A DNA stretch of 16,801 nucleotides from Azohydromonas lata NBRC 102462 (GTDB lineage: Bacteria; Pseudomonadota; Gammaproteobacteria; Burkholderiales; Burkholderiaceae_C), in NCBI GenBank assembly GCA_945878385.1, contig CAMCTE010000034.1, positions 1-16,801 on the forward strand. The letters are read 5' to 3'. Below the pieces are notes generated by a model that was not told the DNA's origin, did no database searches, and saw nothing but the letters and a program-made list of their open reading frames with translations. Positions within the stretch are counted from its first letter, which is position 1. The number at the start of each line of letters is the position of its first letter. This document shows positions 1-7,045 of the stretch, in pieces. The translations under genes and the position numbers were made by a program.

Positions 1-24
1 GGTCTTGACGATCAGCAGCTTCAC
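1..24 (-). CDS. Heptosyltransferase-like protein, N-terminal fragment (partial, runs off left edge)
   Basis: Only eight codons are inside the window. Reading leftward from a GTG at 24 they give MKLLIVKT, the typical opening of ADP-heptose:LPS heptosyltransferases of family GT9 such as WaaC. An AAGG lies nine bases upstream of the GTG and could serve as ribosome binding site, and no in-frame alternative start is seen in the five codons upstream. The gene is 69 bases downstream of the DUF4254 gene on the same strand and next to a glycosyltransferase/O-antigen ligase operon, which fits inner-core LPS assembly at the cytoplasmic face of the inner membrane. The identity is inferred from a very short peptide plus context. 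Another protein with a beta-strand start of this kind cannot be excluded. Confidence 0.5.
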
Positions 25-93
25 GCCCGCGCACCTTGAACCGGCACTGCAATCAAGGCGCTCGGGCCTGTAAATGCCCGCGCGGCCTTCGCT

Positions 94-789
94 TCAGGCA
101 CGACCCTGCCCGCGCGCAGCGGCCTCGGCCACCAAGGCCGGGTTGAAGCGGGGGTCGTTGTACATCTTGAACTGCCGGTACACCTTGAAATACGCGCGCC
201 CGGCCAAAGCATCCGCCAGGAGTTCATCGAGGCAGGCGGCCAAATCATGGCGTTGCTGCTCCAGCCGTTGAAGCTTGGCCAGGCTGCTGTGGCGGTGGGC
301 TTCATCCACATCGGTGCGCACCGTCTGCTGGCGCATGGCATGAACCTTCAAAGCCATGATGGACAAGCGGTCGACCATGCTGCCGGCCGTTTCGCTGTTC
401 AGCCGTGCGCCGGGCGGAACCAAGGATTGCGGTGTGTCGGTGCGGGCCGACTGCGCATCCACCAGCCCCAGGCTTTGCAGCAGCAGTTCATCCACCCGTT
501 CGGTGGCGTCGTTGCGCGCCTGGTTGTAGCCATCGATGGCCCGCTTGTTGGCCGCGATGTCGCTGTCGGCCACCTGGGTGCGGCGCGCCAAATCCTCTTC
601 GGCCCACAGCAGACTGTTGTAGCGGTGGTTGGTGGTCACCCAATGCCACAGGTTCAGCAGTTGCAACGAATCGGCCGAGCCCGTGGGCGCCGCGCCGGGC
701 CAACGGGGGTCGGCCAAGTGCTTGTCCTGCAGGGCCAGCACATCGGCCGCCCTCAAGGGGGGAACGGGGGTGGAGGCAGCGTGGGACAT
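94..789 (-). CDS. DUF4254 domain protein
   Basis: A 231-residue, probably soluble and mostly helical protein with no signal peptide or membrane segment. I recognise the DUF4254 pattern: NLWHWVTTNHRYNSLLWAEE around residues 46-65, followed by the DLARR and NKRAIDGYNQARND stretch to residue 94, and a C-terminal FKMYNDPRFNPAL near residues 207-219. The biochemical function of the family is not known to me. Members are often found among LPS or glycosyltransferase genes, and that is also the case here, with a heptosyltransferase-like start 69 bases downstream and a GT operon divergent upstream. The ATG at 789 is preferred over the longer open frame (to 879) because the extra N-terminus would overlap the divergent GT4 gene and has no family-like sequence. 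A role in core-sugar assembly is inference from context only. Confidence 0.75.
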   Translation of the reverse strand: MSHAASTPVPPLRAADVLALQDKHLADPRWPGAAPTGSADSLQLLNLWHWVTTNHRYNSLLWAEEDLARRTQVADSDIAANKRAIDGYNQARNDATERVDELLLQSLGLVDAQSARTDTPQSLVPPGARLNSETAGSMVDRLSIMALKVHAMRQQTVRTDVDEAHRHSSLAKLQRLEQQRHDLAACLDELLADALAGRAYFKVYRQFKMYNDPRFNPALVAEAAARGQGRA

Positions 790-825
790 CGGGGCGTTTT
801 GTATGATGAAGCTCTGATTATCACG

Positions 826-841
826 GGTGCGGTGCCGCACC
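826..841. repeat. Perfect short inverted repeat between divergent genes
   Basis: GGTGCGG and CCGCACC flank a two-base centre, giving seven matched bases per arm. It lies in the 68-base gap between the divergent DUF4254 and GT4 genes, 16 bases before the GT4 start codon. It could be an operator-like dyad or a hairpin in the GT4 leader RNA. No promoter elements with good spacing could be placed around it. In such GC-rich DNA a chance dyad is also possible. Confidence 0.35.
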
Positions 842-857
842 GACCGATGCGGCCCGC

Positions 858-2015
858 ATGCGTTCCACCACACCCCCACCCACCAGCCCCCGCTTGCGCG
901 TGATGCATGTGGCCAGCGGTGGGTTTTCCGGGGCCACCCAGGTGGCGCTGGACCTCACGATGGGCGGGCAGGCGCACCACGACACCATCCTGGTGCTGCG
1001 TGCAAAACGCCGCACGCCGCAAGACCGTGTGCAGCGCCTTCGGCAACAGGGCGTTCCTTTGGCCATGCTGCCCGGTTGGAGCCATGCCGCCACCGTGTGG
1101 GCACTGCGCAGGCTGTGTCACGAATGGAAGCCCGATATTGTGGTCGGCCACGGCTTTCCCGAACATCTGTTGGCGCGTTGGGCGGCCTGCTGGGCCGGCG
1201 TGCCGCATCGGGTGCAGGTCGAACACAATATGCGCGAGCGCTACACCGCCTTCAAACGCTGGCAGGTGTCGCGCCTGGCGCCGCACACTGATGTGTTCGT
1301 GGGTGTGTCGGATGCGGTGTGCAGCGTGTTGCGCGCCATGGGGCTGCCCACCGAACGCGTGCACACCATCCGCAACGGCACCCAATTGGACGCCTACGCC
1401 AGCAGCGAAGAGCAGGAGTTCGCACAGCGGGAGCCCGCCATCCTGATGGCTGCACGCTTTGGTGCGCAGAAGGACCACGAGACGCTGATCCGCAGCCTGG
1501 TGCCCCTGGCCGAGCGCCATGGTTTGCGCCCCATGCTGAGGTTGGCCGGTGGGGGGTCCACACGCCACCGGGAACGCGCACAGGCCCTGGTGGCTTCCCT
1601 GGGGTTGCAGCAGCAGGTGGAATTTCTCGGACACCGCAGCGATGTGCCGCAACTGTTGATGCAGCACCAGGTGGCCGCGCTGAGCACCCACTATGAGGGC
1701 CTGCCGCTGAGCCTGGCAGAGGCCCTGGCGGCCGGCTGTGCGGTGCTGGGGTCGGATGTGGCCGCCGTGCGCGAAACGCTGGGGGATGGCCAGTGGGGCG
1801 CATTGCCCGCGGCAGGCAACCCCGATGCCTGGGCTGACGCATTGGCTGCCGTGTTTCAAAACCCTGAGTCAGCCACCGAGCGGGCGGTGCGCGCGCGTGC
1901 CCATGCACGGGAACAACTGACGCGCGTGCGGATGGTGCAGGACTATGCGGCCCTGTTTGAGCGGCTGGCCGCAGGCCGCCGCCTTGCGCAGCCCCCACAG
2001 GAGCGCGCGCCATGA
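858..2015 (+). CDS. Glycosyltransferase family 4 (GT-B fold)
   Basis: A 385-residue glycosyltransferase that should transfer a sugar from a nucleotide-sugar donor onto a growing LPS or related glycan at the cytoplasmic side of the inner membrane. The N-terminal domain begins RLRVMHVASGGFSGATQVAL, with the glycine-rich loop of GT4 enzymes. The C-terminal domain has ILMAARFGAQKDHETLI, RLAGGG, and the family E-x7-E motif (EGLPLSLAE, E280 and E288), followed by the usual alanine/glycine turn and VRETL. No strong Shine-Dalgarno precedes the ATG at 858. An internal ATG at 903 would cut into the first beta strand, so 858 is kept. It is the first gene of the plus-strand operon, and its stop overlaps the GT2 start as ATGA. 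Donor and acceptor cannot be told from sequence. Confidence 0.88.
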   Translation: MRSTTPPPTSPRLRVMHVASGGFSGATQVALDLTMGGQAHHDTILVLRAKRRTPQDRVQRLRQQGVPLAMLPGWSHAATVWALRRLCHEWKPDIVVGHGFPEHLLARWAACWAGVPHRVQVEHNMRERYTAFKRWQVSRLAPHTDVFVGVSDAVCSVLRAMGLPTERVHTIRNGTQLDAYASSEEQEFAQREPAILMAARFGAQKDHETLIRSLVPLAERHGLRPMLRLAGGGSTRHRERAQALVASLGLQQQVEFLGHRSDVPQLLMQHQVAALSTHYEGLPLSLAEALAAGCAVLGSDVAAVRETLGDGQWGALPAAGNPDAWADALAAVFQNPESATERAVRARAHAREQLTRVRMVQDYAALFERLAAGRRLAQPPQERAP

Positions 2016-3139
2016 GCCCGGCGGGCCAGTCGAGCACGCAAGCGCTGCAGGCGCAGGCCACGATGGGCATGCAGCTCACCGGTCACGAGCCCTGGTTGAG
2101 CGTGCTGATTCCGGCCCACAACCCGGGCGCCTATTTCCTCCAGGCGCTCGAATCGTTGATGCCCCAACTGGACGAACACTGCGAATTGATCGTGTTCAAC
2201 GACGCAAGCACGGACGACACGGCTGTGGTGCTGGAACGGCTTCAGGCTTTGCACGGCCGAACCGGTGGGCCGATGGTGCGGGTCCTGAGCCATTCGACCG
2301 GCGCAGGGGTGAGCGCCGCACGCAACGCACTGCTGGAGGCCGCGCGCGGCCGATGGCTGTGGTTTCTGGACGCCGACGACCGGCTGCGCGCTGGCGCCTT
2401 GGCGAAGTTGAAGGCGGTGGTCAGCCAGCACTGCGAACTCCAGGCCGTGGTGGTGGACCATGCCGTATTGCGGCCCTCCGTCCGCCTGAAGCACCGGCTG
2501 CGCGGCGAAGGCCACCGACGCAGCCTGCCGCAGGGTGGCGGCCCTGTGCCTTCGCGCAGCGCCTTGATGCGCGGCTTGCTGGCCAAGGGGCAGTGGCATG
2601 TGTGGGGCAAGGTGGTGCGGCGCGATGCCTGGCCCACCACACTGCGGTTTCCGCCCCAGCGGGTATTTGAAGACTTGAGCGTGGTGCCCCGGCTGATGGC
2701 CGGCATCGACCACGCCTGGTATTTGGCTGAACCCTTGGTGGAATACCGCAGCAACCCTGGCAGCATCCTGGGGTCCATGAGCCGGGCCAAGGTGTGCGAT
2801 TGGGCGCACGCGCTGGAAGATCTGGTCGACTTCGACCGCTTCAACCGCTTCGACCGCTGCGACCCCGACTGGGCCGCCTTCGTGGCCCAGCAGGCGCTGC
2901 GCATGGTGAGGGTGGCGCAACGCCTGGACAGGCGTGCGGATGCGGCGGCCCCACACCCAGGCCCCGGCGCCATCGCAGGCAGCGCGGCTTGGGTGGATGC
3001 CTGGTGGCATCGCTTGTGTGCGCAAGCCCCCACGGTGCGGCAAGCCGCTCGTGCTTGGGTGATGCAGCCTCGGCGCTGGGGTGATGCACTCACGGCACGC
3101 GGCCGCGGCTGGCTGCGCGCACAAGGGGCCGCCGCGTGA
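2012..3139 (+). CDS. Glycosyltransferase family 2 (GT-A fold)
   Basis: A 375-residue protein with a GT2 domain at about residues 28-260. It shows LSVLIPAHNPGAYFLQALES, the nucleotide-binding FNDASTDDT segment, GVSAARNAL, and the metal-binding D-x-D as FLDADD (D120-D123). A later VWGKVVRR and FEDLSVVPRLM fit the acceptor-side half of the fold. About 80 extra C-terminal residues have no recognised domain. AGGAG lies eight bases upstream of the ATG at 2012, and the start overlaps the GT4 stop by four bases, so translation is probably coupled. Its stop overlaps the GTG of the ligase gene in the same way. A role in adding a core or O-antigen sugar is inferred from the operon; the sugar is unknown. 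Confidence 0.88.
   Translation: MSPAGQSSTQALQAQATMGMQLTGHEPWLSVLIPAHNPGAYFLQALESLMPQLDEHCELIVFNDASTDDTAVVLERLQALHGRTGGPMVRVLSHSTGAGVSAARNALLEAARGRWLWFLDADDRLRAGALAKLKAVVSQHCELQAVVVDHAVLRPSVRLKHRLRGEGHRRSLPQGGGPVPSRSALMRGLLAKGQWHVWGKVVRRDAWPTTLRFPPQRVFEDLSVVPRLMAGIDHAWYLAEPLVEYRSNPGSILGSMSRAKVCDWAHALEDLVDFDRFNRFDRCDPDWAAFVAQQALRMVRVAQRLDRRADAAAPHPGPGAIAGSAAWVDAWWHRLCAQAPTVRQAARAWVMQPRRWGDALTARGRGWLRAQGAAA
2831..2857 (+). repeat. Three 9-base tandem units inside the GT2 gene
   Basis: TTCGACCGC, TTCAACCGC and TTCGACCGC are consecutive, followed by the degenerate TGCGACCCC. In frame they encode FDR-FNR-FDR, in the C-terminal part of the GT2 protein after the conserved domain. Gain or loss of a unit would keep the reading frame. 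Confidence 0.6.
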
Positions 3140-4398
3140 GCGCCGTGGCCATTCTCATGGGCCTGGCCCTGCTGACGATGGTGGTGGCGCCGCTGCGCGA
3201 CGATCTGGCCGCTTGGGCCTGGGGTTGGTGGCTGATGGCTGCGCTGGCCGCGTTCGCCTTGGGGCCGCGCCGGCCTTTGCCGGTGCTGCGCCGAACCATG
3301 GCGCCTGCGGTGCTGTGCCTCCTGGTGGCCTGCCTGATCGACCTGGCGATGGGGGCGTGGCACCGGGAAGGCTGGAACACGATGCGGCAGGACGGCAAGG
3401 TGTTGCTGATGCTGCCCATCATCTGGGCCCTGATGGGGGCCACCTCACAGGCTGCGGGCTCCAGCAGGCTTGCACAAGGCCACGCCGGCCACATCCACGG
3501 CTTGAACCTGCGCGAGGCGCTGGGCTGGGCATTGGGCCTGCAACTGCTGGTGGCCGCTGCGGTGGCCTTCATCTGGCCGCGCGCCTGGCTGCCCGCCACC
3601 TCCATCCCATGGGCCACCGCCTTGGCCTTGGGCATGGCGGTGCTGGCGCCGCTGGTGCTGGGCAATGACGAAGGTGAGCCCGCAGGCGCCGCCTGGCGCA
3701 TGGGGCTGGCTTTGGCCGTCGCCGCAGGGGCCGTGGCCGTGGTGCTCAGCCGCAGCCGCGCGGCCTGGGTGGTCCTGCCGTGGCTGATGGTGTTGGTGGT
3801 GGTGTTTTCGCGAAATCGGCTGCACGCCAGCTTGGGCGCCTTGGGGGTTGCAGCAGCACTGTTGGGAGCCGGGCTTTGGTACGACAGCCAACAACCGGTG
3901 CAGGTGGAGCGTGGCGTGCGCCTGCTCGACTTGCTCCAGGAATTGGCGAGCGCCGGACAGCCGGATGCGGGCACCTCGGTGGGCTCGCGCCTGTTGCTTT
4001 GGCAGGCCGCTTGGGAAAGCCTGTGGGCCGGCCCCTGGGCCGGGATTGGCCTGGCCGAACGGGTGGCCCTGGTGCAACGGGTGGTACCCCCCGAACAATT
4101 GAGTGGCGTGGCGCCACTGGTTCATGTGCACCAGCAGTTTTTGAACCAGGCTGTGGACCACGGCCTGGCCGGCTTGGCGGCTTCGCTGCTGTGCGCGGCG
4201 GCGCCCTGGGCCTTGGCCTGGCGCGCACAGGGCAGCGTCATGCGCTGGCAGTTCATCGGCATCGGCGTGGTGCACACGGTGGGGCTGATGTTCAATGCCA
4301 ACATGACGCACGGCACCTATGCGATGCATTATGCGCTGTCGCTGGGCGCGGTGCTGTTGATGCACGGCCATGTACTGCGCAAGGGGCCCCATGGCTGA
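3136..4398 (+). CDS. O-antigen ligase / polymerase-like membrane protein
   Basis: A 420-residue, very hydrophobic protein with roughly ten or more predicted membrane segments, as in WaaL/Wzy-type proteins. The Wzy_C-type middle region is recognisable: VVLSRSRAAWVVLPWLMVLV carries the usual Ser-Arg before a membrane helix, and a periplasmic loop leads to GSRLLLWQAAW and then to HVHQQFLNQAVDHGLAGL (His330, His332), the position of the conserved loop histidine of O-antigen ligases. Such enzymes transfer undecaprenyl-linked polysaccharide to lipid A-core on the periplasmic face. The GTG at 3136 overlaps the GT2 stop by four bases and has AAGGGG seven bases upstream. A polymerase (Wzy) or a protein O-oligosaccharyltransferase are alternatives; the neighbouring core-type transferases favour a ligase. 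Confidence 0.82.
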   Translation: MSAVAILMGLALLTMVVAPLRDDLAAWAWGWWLMAALAAFALGPRRPLPVLRRTMAPAVLCLLVACLIDLAMGAWHREGWNTMRQDGKVLLMLPIIWALMGATSQAAGSSRLAQGHAGHIHGLNLREALGWALGLQLLVAAAVAFIWPRAWLPATSIPWATALALGMAVLAPLVLGNDEGEPAGAAWRMGLALAVAAGAVAVVLSRSRAAWVVLPWLMVLVVVFSRNRLHASLGALGVAAALLGAGLWYDSQQPVQVERGVRLLDLLQELASAGQPDAGTSVGSRLLLWQAAWESLWAGPWAGIGLAERVALVQRVVPPEQLSGVAPLVHVHQQFLNQAVDHGLAGLAASLLCAAAPWALAWRAQGSVMRWQFIGIGVVHTVGLMFNANMTHGTYAMHYALSLGAVLLMHGHVLRKGPHG

Positions 4399-5404
4399 AC
4401 CACGAACACCATCGGTTGCACTGCCCTCATTGAAACCGATGCATGCTTGCCCGCGGCCGCTCATCATCCGCCTGCGCAATTGGGTGGGCGATGTGGTGCT
4501 GTGCACCCCGGTGCTGCTGCGCCTGCAGGCCCAGGGGCATGAGCTCACCCTGGTGGGCAAAGGCTGGGCCGCAGATTTGCTGGCGGGGTTCGGCTGGACG
4601 GTTCTCAAGCTCGGCGCCACGCATGGAGACCGCGTGGCGCACCTGGTTCAAAGGCGCCGTGATGCAGCCCGGCAGCGCTGGGGCTCGCCCGGCGGCATCA
4701 ACGCCATCAGCTTCCCCTACTCCGCCTCGAGTGCGCTGGAGATGCGCTTGGCCGGGCTCAAGGCCATCGGCTACGACGGCGAGGGCCGCGCCCTGCTGCT
4801 GCATCGTTCCTGGCCAAGGCCCCGCTTCGGGCAAGCCGGTCATGAACTGGAGGTGTATTGGCGGCTGGGGCAGCACCTGCTGGGCACCCAGGAAAGCGCA
4901 CCGCCTGCACTGCAATGGCGCGTCAGCCGCGAACACACGCAGCGCGCACAAGACCTGATGCAGGCTCATGGCTTGAGCCCCGGCTTCATCATGCTGTGCC
5001 CCTTTGCCGGCGGCACCTTCGAAGGTCAGGACAAGCGCTGGCCTGACTTCCAAGCCTTCGCCGAACAAGCACGCAGGCACTGCGGTCGCGCGCTCGTGCT
5101 GTGCCCGGGCCCTGGCGAGGAAGATGAGGCTCTGAGGGGCTACCCAGGAGCCGTGGTGCTGCCCGGGGTGGACCTGGGCACCTGCGCCGCCTTGATGCAG
5201 CAAGCTGCGCTGATGGTGAGCAACGACACAGGCCCGGGCCACCTGGCCGCCGCAGTGGGCATTCCCCTGTTGTCGGTCCTGGGGCCCACCGAGCCTGGGC
5301 ATTGGGGCGCGTGGGGCCCCTCGGTGCATGTCGAGCGGCATTGGCCGCGCTGGCCCACGGTGGAAGAGGCATGGGCACGAGCCGAATCCTTGCTGCCGCG
5401 CTGA
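4391..5404 (+). CDS. Glycosyltransferase family 9 (heptosyltransferase-like)
   Basis: A 337-residue GT-B enzyme of the ADP-heptose:LPS heptosyltransferase family. The N-terminal domain has PLIIRLRNWVGDVVLCTPVL with the conserved Gly-Asp (D34). The C-terminal domain has LCPFAGG and the signature SNDTGPGHLAAAVGIPLLS (D279, H284) followed by VLGPTEPGHWG. The family adds L,D-heptose to the inner LPS core in the cytoplasm. Whether this is WaaF-like or a third heptosyltransferase cannot be decided here. The ATG at 4391 is chosen because AAGGGG lies just upstream, though with only four bases between them. The in-frame ATG at 4370 has no such site and would add seven residues. The start overlaps the ligase gene by eight bases, so the two are probably translated together. 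Confidence 0.85.
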   Translation: MAEPRTPSVALPSLKPMHACPRPLIIRLRNWVGDVVLCTPVLLRLQAQGHELTLVGKGWAADLLAGFGWTVLKLGATHGDRVAHLVQRRRDAARQRWGSPGGINAISFPYSASSALEMRLAGLKAIGYDGEGRALLLHRSWPRPRFGQAGHELEVYWRLGQHLLGTQESAPPALQWRVSREHTQRAQDLMQAHGLSPGFIMLCPFAGGTFEGQDKRWPDFQAFAEQARRHCGRALVLCPGPGEEDEALRGYPGAVVLPGVDLGTCAALMQQAALMVSNDTGPGHLAAAVGIPLLSVLGPTEPGHWGAWGPSVHVERHWPRWPTVEEAWARAESLLPR

Positions 5405-5694
5405 TGGCCTGCGCCACCGCATGGGCTGCGGGGGCTGCGGGGGCTGCTGGGGCTGCAGGGGCTGCCGCGCCACCAGCCGTGGACCTCAATCAGGCCACGC
5501 GCGCAGAAATCGAGGCGGTGCGCGGCGTGGGGGTGGAACTCACCGACCGACTTCTGCACGCGCGGCTTGAGGGGCCCTTTCGGGACTGGCCGGACCTGCG
5601 CCGCCGGGTCAAGGGGGTGAGTCAACGTGCATTGGCCGGGCTGAACGAGGCCCGGTTCCGCATCAACGGCCAGGCGCCGCCGGGTCAGAACTGA
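5371..5694 (+). CDS. ComEA-like exported helix-hairpin-helix protein
   Basis: A 107-residue protein. Residues 1 to about 18 (MGTSRILAAALMACATAWA) look like a signal peptide, followed by a Gly-Ala-Ala repeat linker. From residue 37 a single helix-hairpin-helix domain reads VDLNQATRAEIEAVRGVGVE, then LTDRLLHAR and FRDWPDLRRRVKGVS. This is the ComEA pattern, in which the periplasmic protein binds incoming double-stranded DNA during natural transformation. The ATG at 5371 is preferred because GGAAG precedes it and it yields a full signal peptide. The ATG at 5404 would shorten that peptide. The gene starts 34 bases inside the GT9 gene, and its end overlaps the patatin gene tail-to-tail by ten bases. 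A competence role is known for the family and only inferred here. Confidence 0.78.
   Translation: MGTSRILAAALMACATAWAAGAAGAAGAAGAAAPPAVDLNQATRAEIEAVRGVGVELTDRLLHARLEGPFRDWPDLRRRVKGVSQRALAGLNEARFRINGQAPPGQN
5422..5466 (+). repeat. Five 9-base tandem repeats in the ComEA-like gene
   Basis: Five consecutive units match the pattern GGGGCTGCN (the first begins with T instead of G). They encode W-A-A followed by four copies of G-A-A, directly at or after the signal-peptide end. Third-position bases of the last codon vary (G, G, T, A, C), so the array is old enough to have drifted or is held at the protein level. Slippage by one unit would change linker length without a frameshift. Confidence 0.85.
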
Positions 5695-6980
5695 ACGGTG
5701 GCAGCGGGTTCGGTGCGCTGGCCGACTTCACGAACAGCCGATGGGGGCGCAGCAGTGCCTGGGTTTGCTGCGGCGGCCGGTTGGGGCCGCAAGGTCACTT
5801 CCGGCCAGCCAAAGAAGCGCCGCACTTCTCCCGCCCGCGCATGGGCATCGGCCTGCCCCAGCGCAATCAGTTCCTGGGTGAAATCGGACTCGAACAGCAA
5901 GTAGCTGGCCAAGGCCGAACCCTTGGCGCCCTGCCCTTCGCCGGACACCCCCACACCCCGCAGCATGGTGCGCACCGCCGGCGGCAGGGCATGCAGGTGA
6001 CGCCCGGCGATGTCGTCCAGGCGCTGGGAAGGCGCGATCACCAGCACATCGATGGGCTTGAGCGGCGTTTGGGCGCGCGCCTCATCATTCAACAGATTCA
6101 ATGTTCGGTTCACCCGTTCCAGACGCTCCACGTCCACGGCCAAGGAATCCAGAAAGATGTTGGACAAGGCATGGCCTGCAATCTGCGCCAGGCTCGGGTA
6201 GCCGTCACTGACGACGCGGCGCTCCGGCGGCTCGTGCATGCGGCCCGAACCCACCACCAAGATGCGGTCCGCTCCCAGATGTACGGCCGGCGAGATAGGG
6301 GCGCTCTGGCGCATCGAACCATCCCCAAACCACTCACACTGCCCCATCAGCGGCAGGCGTACCGAAGGGAATACGAAGGGGATGGCCGAAGAGGCCAGCA
6401 GGTGTTCCACCGTGATGGTGCTGCGAAAGGCGATCCGGTGCGAACGGGTCCACGGCGGAATCTCGCGGATGGCTTCATAGAAGGTGATATGGTCACCACT
6501 GCTGTAGCTGGAAGCGGTGACGGCCACGCCCTGCAGGTGCCCGCCCGCCATGACGGCCGGCAGACGGTCCAACTCGACCGTCTCGCGCAGCAGCTCCTCC
6601 AGCGGGGAGTTGTCCAGCAACGAACGCGGCCGCGCACGGCGCCACTTCGCAATGGCCCAACCCAGGGTGAACATCGTCAGCCAACGCGCGCCGGTGCGCA
6701 CCACACCGAAGGCATCGGCTCGGTAGATTTGGTCAGCACGAAACTCGGCCCAGGTGTCTTCCAAGGCCTGCACTGCCGCATCGAACTGGTCGGCATGGCA
6801 GGCCAGGATGGTGCCGATGATGGCGCCGGCCGAAGTGCCGGCAATCACAGGGAAAGGGTTGCCCGCAGGCGCGCCGCAATCGCGGCGGATCTGCGCGATG
6901 GCGCTCAGCACGCCCACTTGGTAGGCCGCACGAGCGCCGCCGCCCGTCAGAATGAGCCCGGTGGTTGCAGGGGTCTGCAT
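5685..6980 (-). CDS. Patatin-like phospholipase
   Basis: A 431-residue protein of the bacterial patatin family, which hydrolyses ester bonds of phospholipids or other lipids with a Ser-Asp dyad. The oxyanion loop is GLILTGGGARAAYQVGVL (residues 8-25), the nucleophile elbow is AGTSAGAIIG with Ser50, and the catalytic Asp is D220 in EWFGDGSMRQ, followed by HLGADRILVVG. There is no signal peptide, so it is probably cytoplasmic or loosely membrane-associated. It starts 65 bases downstream of dnaE on the same strand, with a weak terminator candidate in between, and its end overlaps the ComEA-like gene on the opposite strand. About 200 residues after D220 include long-chain helical sequence without recognised domains. 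The substrate is unknown. Confidence 0.9.
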   Translation of the reverse strand: MQTPATTGLILTGGGARAAYQVGVLSAIAQIRRDCGAPAGNPFPVIAGTSAGAIIGTILACHADQFDAAVQALEDTWAEFRADQIYRADAFGVVRTGARWLTMFTLGWAIAKWRRARPRSLLDNSPLEELLRETVELDRLPAVMAGGHLQGVAVTASSYSSGDHITFYEAIREIPPWTRSHRIAFRSTITVEHLLASSAIPFVFPSVRLPLMGQCEWFGDGSMRQSAPISPAVHLGADRILVVGSGRMHEPPERRVVSDGYPSLAQIAGHALSNIFLDSLAVDVERLERVNRTLNLLNDEARAQTPLKPIDVLVIAPSQRLDDIAGRHLHALPPAVRTMLRGVGVSGEGQGAKGSALASYLLFESDFTQELIALGQADAHARAGEVRRFFGWPEVTLRPQPAAAANPGTAAPPSAVREVGQRTEPAATVQF

Positions 6981-7019
6981 GGCCCGAGTCTAGGCACGGC
7001 GCACTTGAACAGACCCTTC

Positions 7020-7040
7020 AAAAAGCGGCGGCAATGCCGC
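7020..7040 (-). terminator. Weak intrinsic terminator candidate after dnaE
   Basis: Read on the minus strand, GCGGC-ATT-GCCGC forms a five-pair GC hairpin and is followed by CGC and five T residues. It begins five bases after the dnaE stop codon, the expected place. The stem is short and three bases separate it from the T-run, so read-through into the patatin gene is likely if it works at all. Confidence 0.4.
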
Positions 7041-7045
7041 ACAGT

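Noticed and set aside
63..80. CGGGC / GCCCG small inverted repeat between the DUF4254 gene and the left-edge gene, as a terminator
   Set aside because: Only five pairs with an eight-base loop and no T-run; such dyads are common by chance in this base composition.
799..821. TTGTAT and GATTAT as a promoter for the GT4 gene
   Set aside because: The spacing is only 11 bases, too short for a sigma70 promoter.
753..1859. 368-codon minus-strand open frame antisense to the GT4 gene
   Set aside because: The GT4 gene has clear family motifs with matching overlaps to its operon partners; the antisense frame has none.
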